Positions 6,852 through 9,988 of a DNA stretch of 9,988 nt are shown piece after piece. Each line of letters begins with the position of its first letter. Position 1 is the first letter of the stretch. The notes below the pieces were generated by a model. It searched no databases. It saw only the letters and a list, made by a program, of their open reading frames with translations, and was not told the DNA's origin. Position numbers and translations under genes: made by a program. This DNA is from Eubacterium sp. (GTDB lineage Bacteria; Bacillota; Clostridia; Lachnospirales; Lachnospiraceae), in the NCBI GenBank assembly GCA_021442545.1, contig JABUSX010000282.1, forward strand, positions 1 through 9,988. Reading direction: 5' to 3'.

Positions 6852-7826
6852 TCAGTTCTTTTTACGACGTGCTGAAACGTCTGCAAATACGGCTATGATA
6901 ACGATGATACCGGTGATGATGAGCTGATAGTTCTTGTTGATGCCCATCGCCAGAATGCCTTCCTGCAGCAGCGAAATAATAAACACGCCGATGACGGTGC
7001 CGCTGATGGAGGCAAGTCCGCCGACCATGGATGTTCCGCCCATTACGCAGCCGGCGATCGCTTCGTTGTTGTACTGATCTCCGTAACCGGGCTGGACAGT
7101 GGTATAAGCCGCAACATAGAAGATGGCTGCGATGCCGACCAGCGTACCGCAGATCACGTATGCGAGCATCTCCCATTTCTTAACGTTTACGCCGGAAAGA
7201 CGAACCGCTTCTTTGTTGGATCCAAGACAGAGGATGTAACGTCCGACCTTGGTTCTGTTCAGAATCAGAGCACAGACCACGGCAGCTGCAATGAAAATGA
7301 CAAGACCGACCGGAAAATCACCGACTTTGACAAGATTACGGAACCATCCTGTCGCCTCTGAGCTCTGTGGCCAGGAAACGGACTGTGTTTTGGTGAAGAC
7401 CGAAGCCACACCTTTTGCGATATTCATGGATGCCATGGAAACAATGAAGGGCGGTACGGTCCAGTAGGCTACCAGATAGCCATTGAACAGACCGAATAAT
7501 AATCCGATCAGGATACTGATGATCAGGCTGAGTACGACCGGTACGCCGTACTGCGTCAGGCAGAAACCCGAAACAAGAGCTGAACAGAACATTACGGGAC
7601 CAATGGAGAAATCGATTCCTCCGGTGGCAATAACAAAGGTAACACCTAATGATAAAAAGCCCAGGAAATATGCATAATTCAGAGCCGACATAATACGTGC
7701 CGTTCCGAAAAATCCGCCCTTTGTAACCAGGCAGAACAGAATGTACATCAGTATCAGGACAAGTACCAGTACGACTCTGTTGAATCCTATCTTTTTAACT
7801 ATTGGATTCTGCTTTATCTTCTCCAA
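6852..7826 (-). CDS. Sugar ABC transporter permease 1 (RbsC-like, BPD_transp_2 family)
   Basis: The other membrane subunit of the importer, about 324 residues with 8 to 10 hydrophobic segments starting at about residue 20. It carries IATGGIDFSIG, the ATPase-contact loop VGRYILCLGSNKEAVRLSG, TTVQPGYG, and a Lys/Arg-rich end. The same motifs, with changes, occur in permease 2, so the pair arose by duplication. Start choice: GGAGG at 7838-7834 lies 7 bases before a TTG at 7826, which begins MEKIKQNP. An ATG at 7832 would be only 1 base from the same site, and a TTG at 7841 would lie upstream of it. The TTG at 7826 therefore fits best, but the ATG at 7832 remains possible and changes only two residues. 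The gap to the aldolase gene upstream is about 95 bases with no terminator seen, so all these genes may share one transcript. Confidence 0.93.
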   Translation of the reverse strand: MEKIKQNPIVKKIGFNRVVLVLVLILMYILFCLVTKGGFFGTARIMSALNYAYFLGFLSLGVTFVIATGGIDFSIGPVMFCSALVSGFCLTQYGVPVVLSLIISILIGLLFGLFNGYLVAYWTVPPFIVSMASMNIAKGVASVFTKTQSVSWPQSSEATGWFRNLVKVGDFPVGLVIFIAAAVVCALILNRTKVGRYILCLGSNKEAVRLSGVNVKKWEMLAYVICGTLVGIAAIFYVAAYTTVQPGYGDQYNNEAIAGCVMGGTSMVGGLASISGTVIGVFIISLLQEGILAMGINKNYQLIITGIIVIIAVFADVSARRKKN

Positions 7827-7833
7827 AACCATT

Positions 7834-7838
7834 CCTCC
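7834..7838 (-). promoter_or_regulatory. Ribosome binding site that decides the permease 1 start
   Basis: GGAGG on the minus strand, followed by AATGGTT and then TTG. The overlapping ATG at 7832 is too close to be read from this site, so a TTG start at 7826 is favoured. Confidence 0.55.
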
Positions 7839-7922
7839 CAACTTAAAGTATCAATATGCTGCTGACTGGATAAATCATGAAAATGCATGGGTCAAAAGTT
7901 ACCGGCTTGTATCTGCATCCTG

Positions 7923-8771
7923 TTATGCCTTGTTTTCGCTTCCGCATACCAGTATTTTCTGTTTAACCAGCTCCGTGACCTTTTCCATCCCTCTTCGTCC
8001 GTATTTCTTCGGATCAAAAACAGAAGGATCTTCCGAAAGGTACTCTTTTATGCCGTCTGAATAGGCAATTCTAAGCTCAGTAGCAAAGTTGACTTTCCGT
8101 ATTCCCCGGCGGATGCATTCCTTAACGGTTTCGTCCGGTACACCGGATGCGCCGTGGAGCACCAGCGGGATGTCCACGACCTGGTCAATTTCGGAAAGTC
8201 TGTTAATGTCCAGTCTGGGTTCGCCTTTATAAATGCCGTGCGCCGTTCCGATCGCCACGGCCAGGGATGTCACGCCTGTTTCCCGGACAAATCTGACGGC
8301 GTCTTCCGGATCTGTATACCCCGGATCGCTGACCTCCAGATCATCCTCCTTGCCGCCCACCTTGCCGAGTTCGGCTTCGACGGGAATGTTATTTGCCCTG
8401 CAGGCATCCGCAACCCTCGCGGACAGAAGGATATTCTCTTCCAGGGAAAGCTTGGAGCCATCGATCATGATCGAGGAATATCCCTGACGAAGCGCCTGCA
8501 TGGCCAGATCATAACTGCTCCCGTGATCCAGATGAAGGCAGATCGGAACTTTTGCCGCTTCCGCACAGGTCTTTACATTTGCCACAAAAAGCGGAAGGCC
8601 GGCATATCCGATGGTAGAAGGCGTTGTCTGCAGCATGGCAGGGGCATTCAGCTCCTCACAAGCCCTGATAACAGCCATGACCATCTCCATGTTTTCCACA
8701 TTGAAGGCACCTACCGCATATCCCTGCTGATCGGCTTTGATCAGCATATCCTGACTCGTTACAAAAGCCAT
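7923..8771 (-). CDS. gatY: Class II ketose-bisphosphate aldolase, tagatose-1,6-bisphosphate type (GatY/KbaY-like)
   Basis: A zinc-dependent cytoplasmic aldolase expected to split a ketohexose 1,6-bisphosphate into dihydroxyacetone phosphate and glyceraldehyde 3-phosphate. The 282 residues match the usual GatY/KbaY length. Active-site features are intact: LHLDHG with catalytic Asp82 and zinc ligand His83, EAELGKVGG with Glu134, GTAHG with His178, and LHGASG with His206. The phosphate-binding KVNFATEL (226-233) resembles the KVNVATEL of tagatose aldolases rather than the NxDTD-type sequence common in fructose-bisphosphate aldolases. The neighbouring GatZ-type subunit supports this reading. GGAGGGG precedes the ATG. 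A gap of 144 bases with a promoter-like -10 and a dyad separates it from gatZ, and the importer genes follow. A fructose or other ketose bisphosphate remains a possible substrate, because these enzymes differ in stereochemistry by few residues. Confidence 0.92.
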   Translation of the reverse strand: MAFVTSQDMLIKADQQGYAVGAFNVENMEMVMAVIRACEELNAPAMLQTTPSTIGYAGLPLFVANVKTCAEAAKVPICLHLDHGSSYDLAMQALRQGYSSIMIDGSKLSLEENILLSARVADACRANNIPVEAELGKVGGKEDDLEVSDPGYTDPEDAVRFVRETGVTSLAVAIGTAHGIYKGEPRLDINRLSEIDQVVDIPLVLHGASGVPDETVKECIRRGIRKVNFATELRIAYSDGIKEYLSEDPSVFDPKKYGRRGMEKVTELVKQKILVCGSENKA

Positions 8772-8850
8772 AACCCCTCCTGCTGCTGCAATACAGATCT
8801 CACTGCTGCACTCTGCATATACTTTGTGAAATTTTTCTAAATACCATTGT

Positions 8851-8879
8851 ATTATAGCCCTTATTTAAGCCGATTCATA
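8851..8879 (-). promoter_or_regulatory. Candidate promoter in front of gatY
   Basis: The minus strand carries a perfect -10 box TATAAT (8856-8851), about 80 bases before the gatY start. Seventeen bases upstream the hexamer is TATGAA (8879-8874), a poor -35 match, and there is no extended -10 TG. A promoter here would probably need an activator, which fits the dyad lying over its -35 region. It would drive gatY and the importer genes. Confidence 0.45.
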
Positions 8880-8897
8880 CAACGATACGAGTATGAA
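8874..8897. promoter_or_regulatory. Dyad TTCATAC-N10-GTATGAA, candidate operator
   Basis: TTCATAC (8874-8880) and GTATGAA (8891-8897) are perfect inverted 7-base copies separated by 10 bases. The dyad covers the -35 position of the candidate gatY promoter. This is the geometry of a site for a dimeric sugar regulator, but no regulator gene is in the window. It could also form a weak RNA hairpin after gatZ. Confidence 0.45.
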
Positions 8898-8915
8898 AGT
8901 TGTAAAATATTCACT

Positions 8916-9988
8916 TTAATTGTAAAATGCGTCAGCAATCATGTAGTTGAGTTTGGTTGCATAGTTGTAATCTTCGATCACATGAACGACGCAGTCTTCC
9001 GCCAGTTCTCTGGGATCGAGGGACAATACGCCGTCTCTCACCTTTATGTACTGCTGGGGCATGAACTGCCGCAGCATGCTGAGAGGAATCTCCACCTCAG
9101 ACATATTGGCAAAAAGTTTCTCCATAGCTTCCTGAATTTCCGGAAGCGCAAAATAATAACGGCATCTGTCCGAAAAGCTGAATTTTCTCTTAATGTAAAG
9201 CTCTTCATCCGTACCGTGGTAATGCTTCACCCAGTATCCCGGATTCTTCAGCATGACCGCTTCCATTACTTCTTCGAAATGCGCCCACTTTTCTTCCTTA
9301 ACAAGCAGTTTTTCCATTGCGGAAAGAGCGAAGAGACCTTCTCTGAGGGAGAATGTCAGAGCCGGACCGACCTTCAGGATCGCAATGCCGTCTTCCACCA
9401 TTTCCTTCAGCTGCGCCGGAGACTGATAATCCGTGGAGTGGCCTTCCAGAACGACATTATCATAATTCTTCATTTCGGCAGTCAGCTCGGCTGCTTTCAC
9501 TCTGTCATAACGGAAAATATCCGCATCACCGAATTCCACGCCCGGCTGAACCACGATACCGATGATATTATCAAAGGCATCTTCGATTCCCAGAGCTTCA
9601 AATTCCTTTTTATAGACGGCAAGTGTCTTTTTCACCGCCTCGGGCTTTGTGACGGAAATGGATTCCTCTGCCTCCTGGGCGCCTCCGGGGATCGGTACTT
9701 CGGAACCGATGATGTATACGGGACGCTGCTCATCGGGATTCTTCTTCAGAAGTTCCTGATAGGCTTCTTCGCAGACCTGATACAGTTTCGCACCGCGGCG
9801 GGCGATCGTTTCATCCGACAGCATCTCGTCTCTGGAATCATCCGCCACTCTCATGCTGGTATCAAGATGGATCTTTTTGAAACCGGCAAGAACAAACATG
9901 CGGACCAGTTCCTCAGATTTGGCCATGGCACTTTCTTCCGGTTCATTCTGCCAGTTCAGCGGGCCGAGGTGGTCGCCGCCGAGGATGA
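8916..9988 (-). CDS. gatZ: Tagatose-1,6-bisphosphate aldolase accessory subunit (GatZ/KbaZ-like), N-terminus cut by the window edge
   Basis: The non-catalytic partner that GatY/KbaY aldolases need for full activity and stability. The frame stays open past the ATG at 9926 to the window edge, and the first codons read ILGGDHLGPLNWQ, a signature GatZ segment. The true start is therefore outside and the ATG at 9926 is internal. About 356 residues are visible; the family has about 420 to 430, so roughly 70 to 80 are missing. Counting from Met at 9926, conserved stretches include IHLDTS (19-24), IGSEVPIPGGA (73-83), QPGVEFGD (127-134), LEGHSTDYQ (160-168) and LKVGPALTFSLREGLFAL (184-201). The stop lies 144 bases before gatY. 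In E. coli gatY and gatZ are adjacent in the opposite order (gatYZ). The pairing with gatY makes the function quite safe; the bisphosphate used is less certain. Confidence 0.93.
   Translation of the reverse strand, partial: ILGGDHLGPLNWQNEPEESAMAKSEELVRMFVLAGFKKIHLDTSMRVADDSRDEMLSDETIARRGAKLYQVCEEAYQELLKKNPDEQRPVYIIGSEVPIPGGAQEAEESISVTKPEAVKKTLAVYKKEFEALGIEDAFDNIIGIVVQPGVEFGDADIFRYDRVKAAELTAEMKNYDNVVLEGHSTDYQSPAQLKEMVEDGIAILKVGPALTFSLREGLFALSAMEKLLVKEEKWAHFEEVMEAVMLKNPGYWVKHYHGTDEELYIKRKFSFSDRCRYYFALPEIQEAMEKLFANMSEVEIPLSMLRQFMPQQYIKVRDGVLSLDPRELAEDCVVHVIEDYNYATKLNYMIADAFYN

Larger units (their letters stand above)
8772..8915. other. Regulatory gap between gatZ and gatY
   Basis: An AT-rich 144-base gap without a coding frame. 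It contains a consensus -10 box, an overlapping dyad and the ribosome binding site of gatY. I see no intrinsic terminator for gatZ, so transcription from gatZ can continue into gatY. Confidence 0.6.

Noticed and set aside
7842..7922. Possible promoter TTGACC-N17-TATCCA between gatY and permease 1
   Set aside because: The -10 match is only 3 of 6 and nothing else supports it. Read-through from gatY is the simpler explanation.
8154..8840. Open frame on the + strand (228 codons) opposite gatY
   Set aside because: No domain is recognisable, and it lies opposite an aldolase with all zinc ligands intact. Antisense shadow.
8916..9926. Complete 336-residue gene starting at the ATG at 9926
   Set aside because: The same frame continues upstream to the window edge with the conserved GGDHLGP segment of GatZ, so this ATG is internal and the gene is partial.
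1..9988. CRISPR array, tRNA, rRNA, insertion sequence, phage or toxin-antitoxin genes
   Set aside because: None were seen on either strand. The window is filled by seven metabolic and cell-wall genes with short gaps.

Overview
The window carries seven genes, all on the minus strand, so transcription runs from the high to the low coordinates. The strong AGGAGG-type ribosome binding sites, two likely TTG starts, a stand-alone class B penicillin-binding protein and roughly balanced base composition suggest a Gram-positive anaerobe of the Clostridia, most likely Lachnospiraceae-like. That placement is an inference from general style, not from a marker gene.

The right two thirds (9988 down to 2565) is one sugar-uptake and catabolism locus. 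In order of transcription it holds: a GatZ/KbaZ-type accessory subunit of tagatose-1,6-bisphosphate aldolase (cut by the window edge); a short regulatory gap with a consensus -10 box and a perfect 7-bp dyad; a GatY/KbaY-type zinc aldolase; an RbsC-type permease; an RbsA/MglA-type double ATPase; a second RbsC-type permease; a RbsB-type sugar-binding protein; and a FucU-type sugar mutarotase. The likely logic is that the binding protein captures a sugar, two different permease subunits with one double ATPase import it, the mutarotase interconverts its anomers, and after phosphorylation the GatY/GatZ aldolase splits a ketohexose bisphosphate into triose phosphates. The kinase or isomerase steps and the regulator are not in this window. 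The sugar cannot be named from the sequence.

The genes from permease 1 to permease 2 are tightly packed (15 to 23 bases apart). The gaps around the binding-protein gene are longer and contain RNA hairpins, including a good intrinsic terminator between the binding protein and fucU. This suggests that the binding protein is made in excess and the mutarotase in smaller amounts.

The left quarter (2403 down to 7) is a class B penicillin-binding protein with its own TTGACA-N17-TATGGT promoter. That promoter overlaps the longest possible reading frame and fixes the start at a TTG codon. Its extracellular C-terminus is an acidic, Glu/Gln/Thr-rich tail with a short tandem repeat instead of a recognisable PASTA domain.

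I saw no tRNA, rRNA, CRISPR array, insertion sequence or phage gene. The window looks like ordinary chromosomal metabolism with several unusual details, rather than a novel defence or mobile system.
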